Shown here: positions 1-5,588 of the stretch, one piece after another
Layout: the number at the start of each line of letters is the position of its first letter
Position numbering within the stretch: the stretch's first letter is position 1
NCBI GenBank assembly: GCA_015655485.1
Contig: JAATEZ010000053.1
Coordinates: forward strand, 1-5,769
DNA: 5,769 nucleotides
Reading direction: 5' to 3'
Source: Lactobacillales bacterium
GTDB taxonomy: Bacteria; Bacillota; Bacilli; Lactobacillales; Vagococcaceae
Position numbers and translations under genes: made by a program
Notes under the pieces: model-generated
Databases searched by the model: none
What the model was told of the DNA's origin: nothing
The model's input: the letters and a program-made list of their open reading frames with translations, nothing else

Positions 1-1
1 A

Positions 2-1051
2 GATTCTTTATTCAATATTTTTAATACATGGCTCGGCAAAGCAGCTGATTTTAAATGGACCCAAATCGTCGCTGGGAAGCCGGCTTTTTTTCAACTTCTT
101 CTTTTTATGTTTTGCCTTTTTCTAGGGACCTCATTGTGGGAAAATAAACGAATAAGAAAACGAAGCATGCTGCTGTTTTCAATGATCTTTTTCTCCCTTA
201 TTTTTGGTAAATATGCAGATCCTATGGGAATGTTGGCTTTTGTGGATGTTGGACAAGGAGACAGTATTTTTATTCAGGCTCCCTTTCACCAGGGAAATTA
301 TCTGATCGATACCGGTGGCACGCTGACTTTTCCGGTAGAAAGCTGGTGCAAGCGACAGCAGCAAGAGAGCATTGGTAAAAAGACTTTGATTCCTTTTCTA
401 AAAAGTCGCGGAGTAAAGAAAATCAATGCGATCTTCATTACTCATGGGGATGAAGATCATATGGGCGAACTAGTAGAACTGAACAAAAATTTTAAAATCA
501 ATAAAGTTTATTTCCCGAAAGGGACAGAAAAAAAAGCAGCTTTTCAATCAGCTTTGATCAGGCTTCGCGCGCAAAATGTTGAGCTGCAGCCAATTTTAGC
601 TGGTAGAAAATGGTCCTTTGCCGGTGCCGGATGGCAAAGTCTATATCCGTTTGTTGCAGGAAAAGGAGAAAATAATGATTCTTTAGTTCTTTTATCTCAA
701 ATTCAGGGAGAGCGTTTTTTATTTACCGGCGATTTGGAAAAAGCAGGTGAAGAAGTTCTATTAAAAAAATATCCGCGGCTTGAGGTCGATTGGTTAAAGG
801 CAGGTCATCATGGCAGCCGCAGTTCAAGTTCGCAGGCATTTATCGGTCAGTTGCAGCCGAAGGGTTCAATTATTTCTTGTGGCTTAAATAATTCATTTGG
901 TCATCCGCATAAGGAAGTACTTGATCGATTGAAAAAAAATCATGTTCATATTTACCGTACGGATAAAATGGGAATGATCTATTTTAAGTGGTCCTATTTC
1001 TCAAATAAATTGAGCGGACCATTATGGATCAAAAACAATGTGGCCGACTAG
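2..1051 (+). CDS. comEC: ComEC/Rec2 competence DNA-uptake channel protein, C-terminal part (5' end outside the window)
   Basis: ComEC forms the membrane channel that carries single-stranded DNA into the cytoplasm during natural transformation. The frame is open from base 2, so the ATG at 107 is internal and the gene began before the window; 349 residues are visible. Two hydrophobic stretches (visible residues about 31-45 and 56-71) look like the last membrane segments. The metallo-beta-lactamase-like domain follows, with DVGQGD (82-87), the metal-binding HGDEDH (148-153), NNDSLVLL (224-231), FTGD (241-244), HHGS (269-272) and a CGLNNSFGHPH block (293-303). This domain is thought to act as the nuclease that degrades the non-transported strand. 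All motifs are intact, with no frameshift in the visible part. holA follows after 63 bases on the same strand, the same order as in Bacillus. Whether the strain is naturally competent cannot be judged from one gene. Confidence 0.93.
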   Translation, partial: DSLFNIFNTWLGKAADFKWTQIVAGKPAFFQLLLFMFCLFLGTSLWENKRIRKRSMLLFSMIFFSLIFGKYADPMGMLAFVDVGQGDSIFIQAPFHQGNYLIDTGGTLTFPVESWCKRQQQESIGKKTLIPFLKSRGVKKINAIFITHGDEDHMGELVELNKNFKINKVYFPKGTEKKAAFQSALIRLRAQNVELQPILAGRKWSFAGAGWQSLYPFVAGKGENNDSLVLLSQIQGERFLFTGDLEKAGEEVLLKKYPRLEVDWLKAGHHGSRSSSSQAFIGQLQPKGSIISCGLNNSFGHPHKEVLDRLKKNHVHIYRTDKMGMIYFKWSYFSNKLSGPLWIKNNVAD

Positions 1052-1114
1052 GAAAAATTGAAAGAACATGATAGGATAATGATATAGAAATAGAGAAAAG
1101 AGTGGTAGAACCAG

Positions 1115-2140
1115 ATGGACCTACAGCAAGTTATAAAGGATATTCGTCAAAAAAAATGGGCACCGATCTATACACTGACCGGCACGGAAACGTTTTTGAT
1201 CGATGAATTTAAAAACGAATGCAGAAAGCAGTTGTCTGATCAGACTGAACTTGACCAATTTGACTATATTACCTTTGATATGGAAGAAACTTCTGTAACT
1301 GAAGTTGTCGAAGAAGCGGAGACCCTACCCTTCTTTAGTGAGTATCGTTTTGTCCTTTTAGAACGGCCTTTTTTCCTGACTTCTGAAAAAAAAACCGGAA
1401 TGCCAGAAAATAATTTTGAAGAGTTATTAGAGTATATCGATCAGCCTTCTCCGACTACGATCCTTGTCATTTTAGCCGCCTATGAAAAACTAGACGAACG
1501 CAAGAAGCTTGTAAAATCGCTGAAAAAAAAGAGTGTTGTTGTCAATGTTGGGCAAATGAAAGAAAAAGATGTCCGTAAATATATGTTGGAATATATCCTT
1601 AATGAAGGATACACGATTTCACCAGAGGCGTTTGAGTTACTGACTCATTTGACTGATCATAATTTGTCCAGAATGGTCATTGAGGTGAATAAATTGTTTT
1701 TATATGCGGTGGATACCAAAAAAATCACTAAATCTGCCGTGAATGATTTAGTTCCTAAATCATTGGAGCATAATATTTTTGATATGACTGCACATGTCAT
1801 GCAGGGGGAAGTAGGTAAAGCAATGTCTTTATATCAGGATCTATTACTTCAAGGAGAAGAAACATTAAAAATCAATGCGATTTTAGTGGCTCAATTTCGT
1901 TTGCTGCTGCAAATAAAAATTTTAATGGGCGATGGTTATCAGGAACGGGATATTGCTGATGTCTTAAAGGTCCATCCTTATCGAGTCAAGATCGGTATAC
2001 AACAAGCTAAAAAGCTTTCTCAAAATAAATTAGGTGAAAATTTCAATCAACTAGTCGAAAACGAATACAAGATGAAAACTGGTCGGATGGATAAGGAATT
2101 GTTATTTGAATTATTCCTTTTAATGGGGAAAGCAGCTTAG
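1115..2140 (+). CDS. holA: DNA polymerase III subunit delta (clamp loader)
   Basis: The delta subunit is the wrench of the clamp loader: it opens the beta sliding clamp so that it can be placed on primed DNA at the replication fork. The 341-residue length is normal for Firmicutes HolA. The N-terminal fold begins with YTLTGTETFLIDEF (19-32), the family's opening motif, in which a true ATP-binding P-loop is absent. LPFF (71-74) precedes the strand RFVLLERPFF (78-87). VNVGQMKEKDVRKYM (143-157) lies near the link to the lid domain, and the C-terminal helical collar contains LLLQGEE (243-249) and HPYRVKIGIQQAKK (287-300). The ATG at 1115 has only a weak Shine-Dalgarno match (GAGTGGT, 1100-1106, 8 bases away), but the protein starts where relatives do. 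No convincing promoter is seen in the 63-base gap, so it is probably co-transcribed with comEC. It ends at the hairpin shared with convergent rpsT. Confidence 0.95.
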   Translation: MDLQQVIKDIRQKKWAPIYTLTGTETFLIDEFKNECRKQLSDQTELDQFDYITFDMEETSVTEVVEEAETLPFFSEYRFVLLERPFFLTSEKKTGMPENNFEELLEYIDQPSPTTILVILAAYEKLDERKKLVKSLKKKSVVVNVGQMKEKDVRKYMLEYILNEGYTISPEAFELLTHLTDHNLSRMVIEVNKLFLYAVDTKKITKSAVNDLVPKSLEHNIFDMTAHVMQGEVGKAMSLYQDLLLQGEETLKINAILVAQFRLLLQIKILMGDGYQERDIADVLKVHPYRVKIGIQQAKKLSQNKLGENFNQLVENEYKMKTGRMDKELLFELFLLMGKAA

Positions 2141-2166
2141 CAGAAATTCAAGGGAAGTTAAAAAGT

Positions 2167-2204
2167 AAAACAACGCTAACTAATGAAATAGATAGCGTTG
2201 TTTT
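2167..2204. terminator. Bidirectional intrinsic terminator between convergent holA and rpsT
   Basis: A perfect 12-bp inverted repeat, AAAACAACGCTA (2167-2178) and TAGCGTTGTTTT (2193-2204), encloses a 14-base loop. Read on the minus strand, the stem ends in TTTT and is followed by ACTTTTT, a good U-rich tail for ending rpsT. Read on the plus strand, the stem ends in TTTT and then turns purine-rich, so termination of holA may be weaker. It sits in the only gap (2141-2212) between the two stop codons, which fits a shared terminator. Confidence 0.85.
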
Positions 2205-2212
2205 GAAAAAAA

Positions 2213-2467
2213 TTATTTTGCAATTTTTGCACTTAGTCGAGACTTGTCACGGCTTGCTTTGTTTTTATGGATAATTCCTTTTGAAGCAGCCATATCGATC
2301 GTTTTAACAGCTTCTTTATATAAAGCATCTACATTTTCAGCACCAGCTTCAGTAGCTTGTTCAAACTTTTTAATAGCTGTCCGCATTGAACTTATTTGAG
2401 CGGAGTTTTGAACATTTGCTTTTTCATTTGTACGTACGCGTTTTACAGCAGAATCAATATTTGGCAT
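2213..2467 (-). CDS. rpsT: Small-subunit ribosomal protein S20
   Basis: S20 binds 16S rRNA early in 30S subunit assembly. The protein has 84 residues, begins MPNIDSAVKRVRTNEK and is rich in lysine, arginine and alanine, as expected for this all-helical protein. The conserved C-terminal block GIIHKNKASRDKSRL (64-78) is complete. I chose the ATG at 2467-2465: MPNI is the usual N-terminus, and GGAGG (2480-2476) lies 8 bases upstream. A GTG three codons earlier (2476-2474) shares a base with that Shine-Dalgarno sequence and cannot be the start served by it. The gene is monocistronic in this window, transcribed towards holA from its own strong promoter at 2533-2561. rpsT next to holA and comEC is an arrangement also found in Bacillus. 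Confidence 0.96.
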   Translation of the reverse strand: MPNIDSAVKRVRTNEKANVQNSAQISSMRTAIKKFEQATEAGAENVDALYKEAVKTIDMAASKGIIHKNKASRDKSRLSAKIAK

Positions 2468-2475
2468 GAATTTCA

Positions 2476-2480
2476 CCTCC
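2476..2480 (-). promoter_or_regulatory. Ribosome binding site of rpsT (decides the start)
   Basis: GGAGG on the minus strand (GGAGGTGA if extended) lies 8 bases before the ATG at 2467. That is ideal spacing for the MPNI start. The in-frame GTG at 2476-2474 begins on the last base of this motif, which rules it out as the main start. Confidence 0.85.
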
Positions 2481-2493
2481 GATAACTATTAGT

Positions 2494-2520
2494 ATTACAA
2501 TTGGGATATCCAAATGTAAT
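2494..2520 (-). promoter_or_regulatory. Hairpin in the rpsT 5' leader
   Basis: Two 11-base arms, 2494-2504 and 2510-2520, are inverted repeats matching at 10 of 11 positions (one A/A or T/T mismatch), around a 5-base loop. The centre, GGATATCC, is itself palindromic. The hairpin lies within the predicted leader of about 58 bases, between the promoter at 2533-2561 and the GGAGG at 2480-2476. Many ribosomal-protein leaders fold into structures that bind their own product. Whether this one regulates S20 is unknown, and I do not recognise a described leader family here. Confidence 0.5.
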
Positions 2521-2532
2521 TCAACATTATTC

Positions 2533-2561
2533 ATTATACCTAAAGCTGCAGCGCTTTGCAA
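2533..2561 (-). promoter_or_regulatory. Sigma-A promoter of rpsT
   Basis: On the minus strand, -35 TTGCAA (2561-2556) and a consensus -10 TATAAT (2538-2533) are separated by exactly 17 bases. A run of nine A's on the same strand (2582-2574), upstream of the -35, could act as an UP element. Transcription should begin near 2526, giving a leader of about 58 bases. This is the clearest promoter in the window, as expected for a ribosomal protein gene. Confidence 0.85.
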
Positions 2562-2690
2562 GAATTGCCTGTATTTTTTTTTAACTATTAAGCAGCTTTA
2601 ATTATAAAAAGCAAATTTCAGTGAATAAATACTTTTTTCTTATAAATTGAGGCTGGTTTAATTTTTGAAATTTTTGGGAAAAGAAAAAAT
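2562..2690. other. AT-rich divergent intergenic stretch with no recognisable gene
   Basis: The rpsT-secA intergenic region (2468-2813) is 346 bases long. Its rpsT-proximal part holds the rpsT promoter and leader hairpin, and its secA-proximal part holds the probable secA promoter and an inverted repeat. The stretch between them is very AT-rich with short A and T runs. It contains no open frame with a ribosome binding site and no RNA gene I recognise. A TG-G-TTTAAT string at 2654-2662 resembles an extended -10 but has no usable -35. Confidence 0.5.
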
Positions 2691-2720
2691 GTTTCATTTC
2701 TTCTCAACTAATGCTAGAAT
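2691..2720 (+). promoter_or_regulatory. Probable extended -10 promoter of secA
   Basis: TGCTAGAAT (2712-2720) is an extended -10 element: a TGn motif followed by TAGAAT, one mismatch from TATAAT. The -35 is poor (GTTTCA at 2691-2696, 18-base spacing), which extended -10 promoters tolerate. Transcription would start near 2727, leaving about 87 bases of leader. A second perfect TATAAT at 2737-2742 has no good -35 and overlaps an inverted repeat. It could be an alternative start or chance in AT-rich DNA. Confidence 0.5.
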
Positions 2721-2737
2721 AGTAGCGATGAGTTTTT

Positions 2738-2768
2738 ATAATGATAACAAAGTAATAAGTATCATTAT
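2738..2768. repeat. 9-bp inverted repeat in the secA leader
   Basis: ATAATGATA (2738-2746) and TATCATTAT (2760-2768) are perfect inverted repeats separated by 13 bases. The left arm overlaps the TATAAT at 2737-2742. A further CATTAT at 2778-2783 repeats the right arm's core 15 bases downstream. The symmetry could be a regulator site or a weak AT-only hairpin. The arms resemble half-sites of the Fur family consensus, but the 13-base spacing does not match a Fur box. Confidence 0.4.
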
Positions 2769-2794
2769 GATCAGTACCATTATAAATCAGGAGC

Positions 2795-2804
2795 AGAGGA
2801 AAGG
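2795..2804 (+). promoter_or_regulatory. Ribosome binding site of secA
   Basis: The purine-rich AGAGGAAAGG ends 9 bases before the ATG at 2814 and supports that start. A stronger-looking AGGAG at 2789-2793 is 20 bases from the ATG, which is too far to serve it. The next codon, GTG at 2817, is a possible but less likely start. Confidence 0.7.
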
Positions 2805-2813
2805 AAAAATAAA

Positions 2814-5339
2814 ATGGTGAACCCACTTAAAAAAATAATCGAAAGCGATAAAAAAGAGTTAAAGAGGTTAAGTATAATCGCTGACAAAATAGAATCTTAT
2901 GCTTCACAGATGGATTCCTTAAGTGATGCAGAATTGAGAGGAAAAATCGAGGAGTTTCGTTCCCGATATAAAAAAGGGGAAACTTTAGATCAGCTGCTTC
3001 CAGAGTGTTTTGCTGTAGTCAGGGAAGGGGCTAAAAGAGTCCTGGGCCTGTATCCCTATCATGTTCAATTAATGGGTGGGATCGTCCTACATGACGGCAA
3101 TATCCCGGAAATGAAAACAGGTGAAGGAAAAACACTAACTGCAACTATGCCGGTCTATCTAAATGCCGTGACTGAAGAGGGTGTTCATGTCGTTACAGTC
3201 AATGAATATCTGGCTACCCGTGACGCCAGTGAAATGGGAGAATTGTATAACTTCTTAGGCCTTTCGGTTGGTCTGAATCTCAATTCTAAAAGCTCTGAAG
3301 AAAAAAGACTGGCTTATGCTTGTGATATAACTTATAGCACGAATAATGAATTAGGTTTTGATTATTTACGTGATAATATGGTGGTTTATCGTGAACAGAT
3401 GGTGCAAAGACCGTTAAATTATGCGATTGTCGATGAAGTAGACTCGATTTTGATCGATGAAGCCAGAACGCCGCTGATCATTTCCGGACAAGCAGAAAAA
3501 TCTACAGCTCTTTATACGCGGGCAGATAATTTTGTTAAACGCTTAGAAGAAGAGGAAGACTATAAAATCGATGTGCAGTCTAAGACGATTTCTCTTACGG
3601 AGGGAGGAATTTCAAAGGCAGAAGCCAACTTTAATTTAAAAAATTTATACGACATTGACAATACAGCTTTGACTCACCACTTGGACCAGGCATTGCGGGC
3701 CAACTATATCATGATTCGCGACATTGATTATGTTGTTCAGGAAGGTAAGGTATTGATCGTGGATCAGTTTACCGGCCGGATCATGGATGGACGCCGTTAT
3801 TCAGATGGCTTGCATCAGGCTATTGAATCTAAAGAAGGCGTAGAGATAGAAGACGAGACGAAAACGATGGCCAATATTACCTTCCAGAACTATTTCCGGA
3901 TGTACAAAAAACTGTCTGGAATGACCGGAACTGCTAAAACCGAAGAAGAAGAATTTCGCGAGATTTATAATATGGAAGTTATTCAAATTCCCACAAATGA
4001 ACCAATTATCAGGGATGATCGGGCGGATCTATTATACCCTAATTTGACAAGCAAGTTTAAAGCAGTGGTCAAAGACATAAAAGAACGTCACCGCAAGGGG
4101 CAGCCTATTCTGGTTGGTACTGTGGCTGTAGAAACTTCAGAGCTGCTGTCCAATATGCTGACTAAAGAAAAAGTTCCTCATGAGGTTTTAAATGCAAAGA
4201 ACCACTTTAAAGAAGCAGAGATCATTATGAATGCCGGCCAAAAGGGTGCGGTCACGATCGCTACCAATATGGCAGGACGTGGAACGGATATTAAACTGGG
4301 CTTAGGAGTCATAGAAGTTGGCGGTTTAGCAGTTATTGGTACTGAAAGACATGAGTCGCGACGGATCGATAATCAGCTGCGCGGCCGGTCAGGGCGCCAG
4401 GGAGATCCCGGTGTTTCTCAATTTTATTTGTCTCTTGAAGATGATTTGATGCGACGGTTTGGATCAGAACGGATCAAACAATTTTTAGATCGAATGAAAA
4501 TTGAAGATGAAGATGCAGTGATCCAAAGCAAAATGTTGACGAGACAGGTTGAATCGGCTCAAAAAAGGGTCGAGGGAAACAACTATGATACTCGTAAAAA
4601 TATCTTGCAGTATGATGATGTGATGCGGGAACAGCGTGAAGTGATCTATGCTCAGCGTCAGCAGGTGATCATGGAAACTAAAGATTTAAAAGAAGTGCTG
4701 ATGGGAATGGTTCAGCGGACGATCGAGCGGACTGTTGACAGCCATACTCAAGGAGAAAAGAAGGAATGGAATCTTGACGGGATCTTGGATTTTGCGATCG
4801 CTTGTTTAGTAAATGAGAATGGCCTCCATCTTGAGGAACTTCAAGAAAAGACCGCGGATGAGATAAAGAAAGATCTGTTAGAAAAAGCAAAAAATATTTA
4901 TGAAGTGAAAGTTGGACAATTAAATGGACCTGAGCAGATGCTGGAATTTCAAAAAGTTGTGATCCTGCGGGTCGTAGACTCTAAGTGGACAGATCATATT
5001 GATACGATGGATCAATTACGACAATCCATTGGGCTGCGGGCTTATGGACAAAATAATCCTCTTGTGGAATATCAGACTGAAGGATTTCAAATGTTCAACG
5101 ATATGGTCGGAGCCATCGAATATGAAGTCACTCGATTATTTATGAAAGCTGAGATCAGACAAAATGTTCAACGTGAACAGGTAGTGCAGGGCAATGCTGT
5201 TCATCCTTCTGAAAAAGAAGGAAAAGTTACGGCAGATACTAAACGCAAACCTATCCATGTAGAAAAAATAGGCCGAAATGATCCGTGTCCTTGCGGTAGT
5301 GGTAAAAAGTATAAAAATTGTCATGGCCGCGGTTTGTAG
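2814..5339 (+). CDS. secA: Protein translocase ATPase SecA
   Basis: SecA is the ATP-driven motor that pushes unfolded preproteins through the SecYEG channel in the cytoplasmic membrane. The protein is complete at 841 residues, the same length I recall for Bacillus subtilis SecA. Visible elements, in order: Walker A MKTGEGKT (100-107), Walker B DEVD (207-210) with DEARTP (215-220), the preprotein-binding region (about 220-370), and the second nucleotide-binding fold with TNMAGRGTDIKLG (484-496) and the arginine-rich QLRGRSGRQGD (521-531). After these come the helical scaffold containing VDSKWTDHIDTMDQLRQ (720-736), a variable linker (about 785-815), and a C-terminal zinc finger with C825, C827, C836 and H837 (CXCX8CH). 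The zinc finger and full length mark the housekeeping SecA1 rather than an accessory SecA2. prfB follows after 249 bases, the common Firmicutes order. The usual upstream hpf gene is replaced by divergent rpsT. Regions 140-240 and 480-560 read almost like enterococcal SecA. Confidence 0.98.
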   Translation: MVNPLKKIIESDKKELKRLSIIADKIESYASQMDSLSDAELRGKIEEFRSRYKKGETLDQLLPECFAVVREGAKRVLGLYPYHVQLMGGIVLHDGNIPEMKTGEGKTLTATMPVYLNAVTEEGVHVVTVNEYLATRDASEMGELYNFLGLSVGLNLNSKSSEEKRLAYACDITYSTNNELGFDYLRDNMVVYREQMVQRPLNYAIVDEVDSILIDEARTPLIISGQAEKSTALYTRADNFVKRLEEEEDYKIDVQSKTISLTEGGISKAEANFNLKNLYDIDNTALTHHLDQALRANYIMIRDIDYVVQEGKVLIVDQFTGRIMDGRRYSDGLHQAIESKEGVEIEDETKTMANITFQNYFRMYKKLSGMTGTAKTEEEEFREIYNMEVIQIPTNEPIIRDDRADLLYPNLTSKFKAVVKDIKERHRKGQPILVGTVAVETSELLSNMLTKEKVPHEVLNAKNHFKEAEIIMNAGQKGAVTIATNMAGRGTDIKLGLGVIEVGGLAVIGTERHESRRIDNQLRGRSGRQGDPGVSQFYLSLEDDLMRRFGSERIKQFLDRMKIEDEDAVIQSKMLTRQVESAQKRVEGNNYDTRKNILQYDDVMREQREVIYAQRQQVIMETKDLKEVLMGMVQRTIERTVDSHTQGEKKEWNLDGILDFAIACLVNENGLHLEELQEKTADEIKKDLLEKAKNIYEVKVGQLNGPEQMLEFQKVVILRVVDSKWTDHIDTMDQLRQSIGLRAYGQNNPLVEYQTEGFQMFNDMVGAIEYEVTRLFMKAEIRQNVQREQVVQGNAVHPSEKEGKVTADTKRKPIHVEKIGRNDPCPCGSGKKYKNCHGRGL

Positions 5340-5361
5340 ATCGAGTTAAGAGGAAGGAAGC

Positions 5362-5399
5362 GGCTGACTCATTAATCACCTTAAATGAATGAGTCAGCC
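5362..5399. terminator. Perfect 12-bp palindrome just after secA, without a U-tract
   Basis: GGCTGACTCATT (5362-5373) and AATGAGTCAGCC (5388-5399) form a perfect 12-bp stem with a 14-base loop, starting 22 bases after the secA stop codon. Position and stability suggest a 3'-end hairpin. However, the plus strand continues with CTAAATACG and the minus strand with GCTTCC, so neither side has the U-run of a normal intrinsic terminator. It may be an imperfect terminator, an mRNA-stabilising hairpin or a protein site. Confidence 0.55.
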
Positions 5400-5415
5400 C
5401 TAAATACGAATAAGC

Positions 5416-5526
5416 GTTGGGTCAAAAGCAACTTTTTCAGGAATAATCCGAATTATCCAGAAAATATGAAAAGGTATTTTTGGATATTCTCATTTTTTTC
5501 TTGAAGCTGAACACTTTTGACCCAAC
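5416..5526. repeat. Nested inverted-repeat element of about 111 bp between secA and prfB
   Basis: The outer arms GTTGGGTCAAAAG (5416-5428) and CTTTTGACCCAAC (5514-5526) are perfect 13-bp inverted repeats. Inside them, TTCAG (5436-5440) pairs with CTGAA (5507-5511), and a third stem (5450-5466 with 5475-5489) has 15 pairs and two single-base bulges. The whole region could therefore fold into one long interrupted hairpin. The layout resembles the short palindromic intergenic repeats, or MITE-like elements, scattered through Firmicutes genomes. No coding potential and no clear target-site duplication are seen. Membership in a dispersed family is an inference from shape. Confidence 0.6.
5450..5499 (+). 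terminator. Terminator-like hairpin with T7 tail inside the nested repeat
   Basis: Bases 5450-5466 pair with 5475-5489 (15 pairs, one bulged T at 5453 or 5454 and one bulged G at 5460) around an 8-base loop. TCA and then seven T's (5493-5499) follow. On the plus strand this has the shape of an intrinsic terminator for the secA transcript, although the stem is AT-rich. If it works, prfB needs its own promoter or depends on readthrough, and I see no convincing promoter at 5500-5573. Confidence 0.45.
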
Positions 5527-5573
5527 CTATTTCATATTCAAAGGATCAATAAAGCACAATTTCAAAAAATGAA

Positions 5574-5580
5574 AGAAGGA
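5574..5580 (+). promoter_or_regulatory. Ribosome binding site of prfB
   Basis: AGAAGGA lies 8 bases before the ATG at 5589. The match and spacing support initiation there, and the resulting N-terminus (MELGEIRGYL) resembles known RF2 proteins. Confidence 0.75.
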
Positions 5581-5588
5581 ATTATACT

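Noticed and set aside
179..364. Minus-strand open frame of 61 codons within comEC
   Set aside because: It is antisense to a well-supported ComEC domain, has no recognisable product, and its length is what chance allows.
107..1051. A complete 314-residue gene starting at ATG 107
   Set aside because: The frame is open back to base 2 and encodes membrane-segment sequence typical of ComEC, so this ATG is internal to a gene entering from outside the window. No Shine-Dalgarno sequence precedes it.
1052..1114. Possible promoter for holA, with GATAAT at 1075-1080 as a -10
   Set aside because: There is no -35 at a usable distance: TTGAAA at 1058-1063 is only 11 bases away. Co-transcription with comEC is more likely.
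3801..5324. Minus-strand open frames at 3801-3986, 4678-4890 and 5136-5324 within secA
   Set aside because: All are antisense to conserved SecA sequence and encode no recognisable protein motifs. They are best explained as shadows of the secA codon pattern.
2814..5339. Accessory SecA2 rather than housekeeping SecA
   Set aside because: The full 841-residue length, the intact C-terminal CXCX8CH zinc finger and the prfB neighbour all point to SecA1.
5385..5504. 39-codon plus-strand open frame in the secA-prfB spacer
   Set aside because: It has no ribosome binding site, starts inside one hairpin loop and runs through the nested inverted repeat. The sequence is explained by RNA or DNA structure rather than coding.
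5517..5545. TTGACC in the right arm of the nested repeat as a -35 for prfB
   Set aside because: At 16-18 bases downstream there is no -10-like hexamer, and the nearest candidates are 12 and 22 bases away. The TTGACC is part of the inverted-repeat arm.
5340..5588. T-box or other known riboswitch before prfB
   Set aside because: No T-box consensus (such as the AGGGTGGNACCGCG antiterminator) or other riboswitch core is present. Only palindromes and a terminator-like hairpin are seen.
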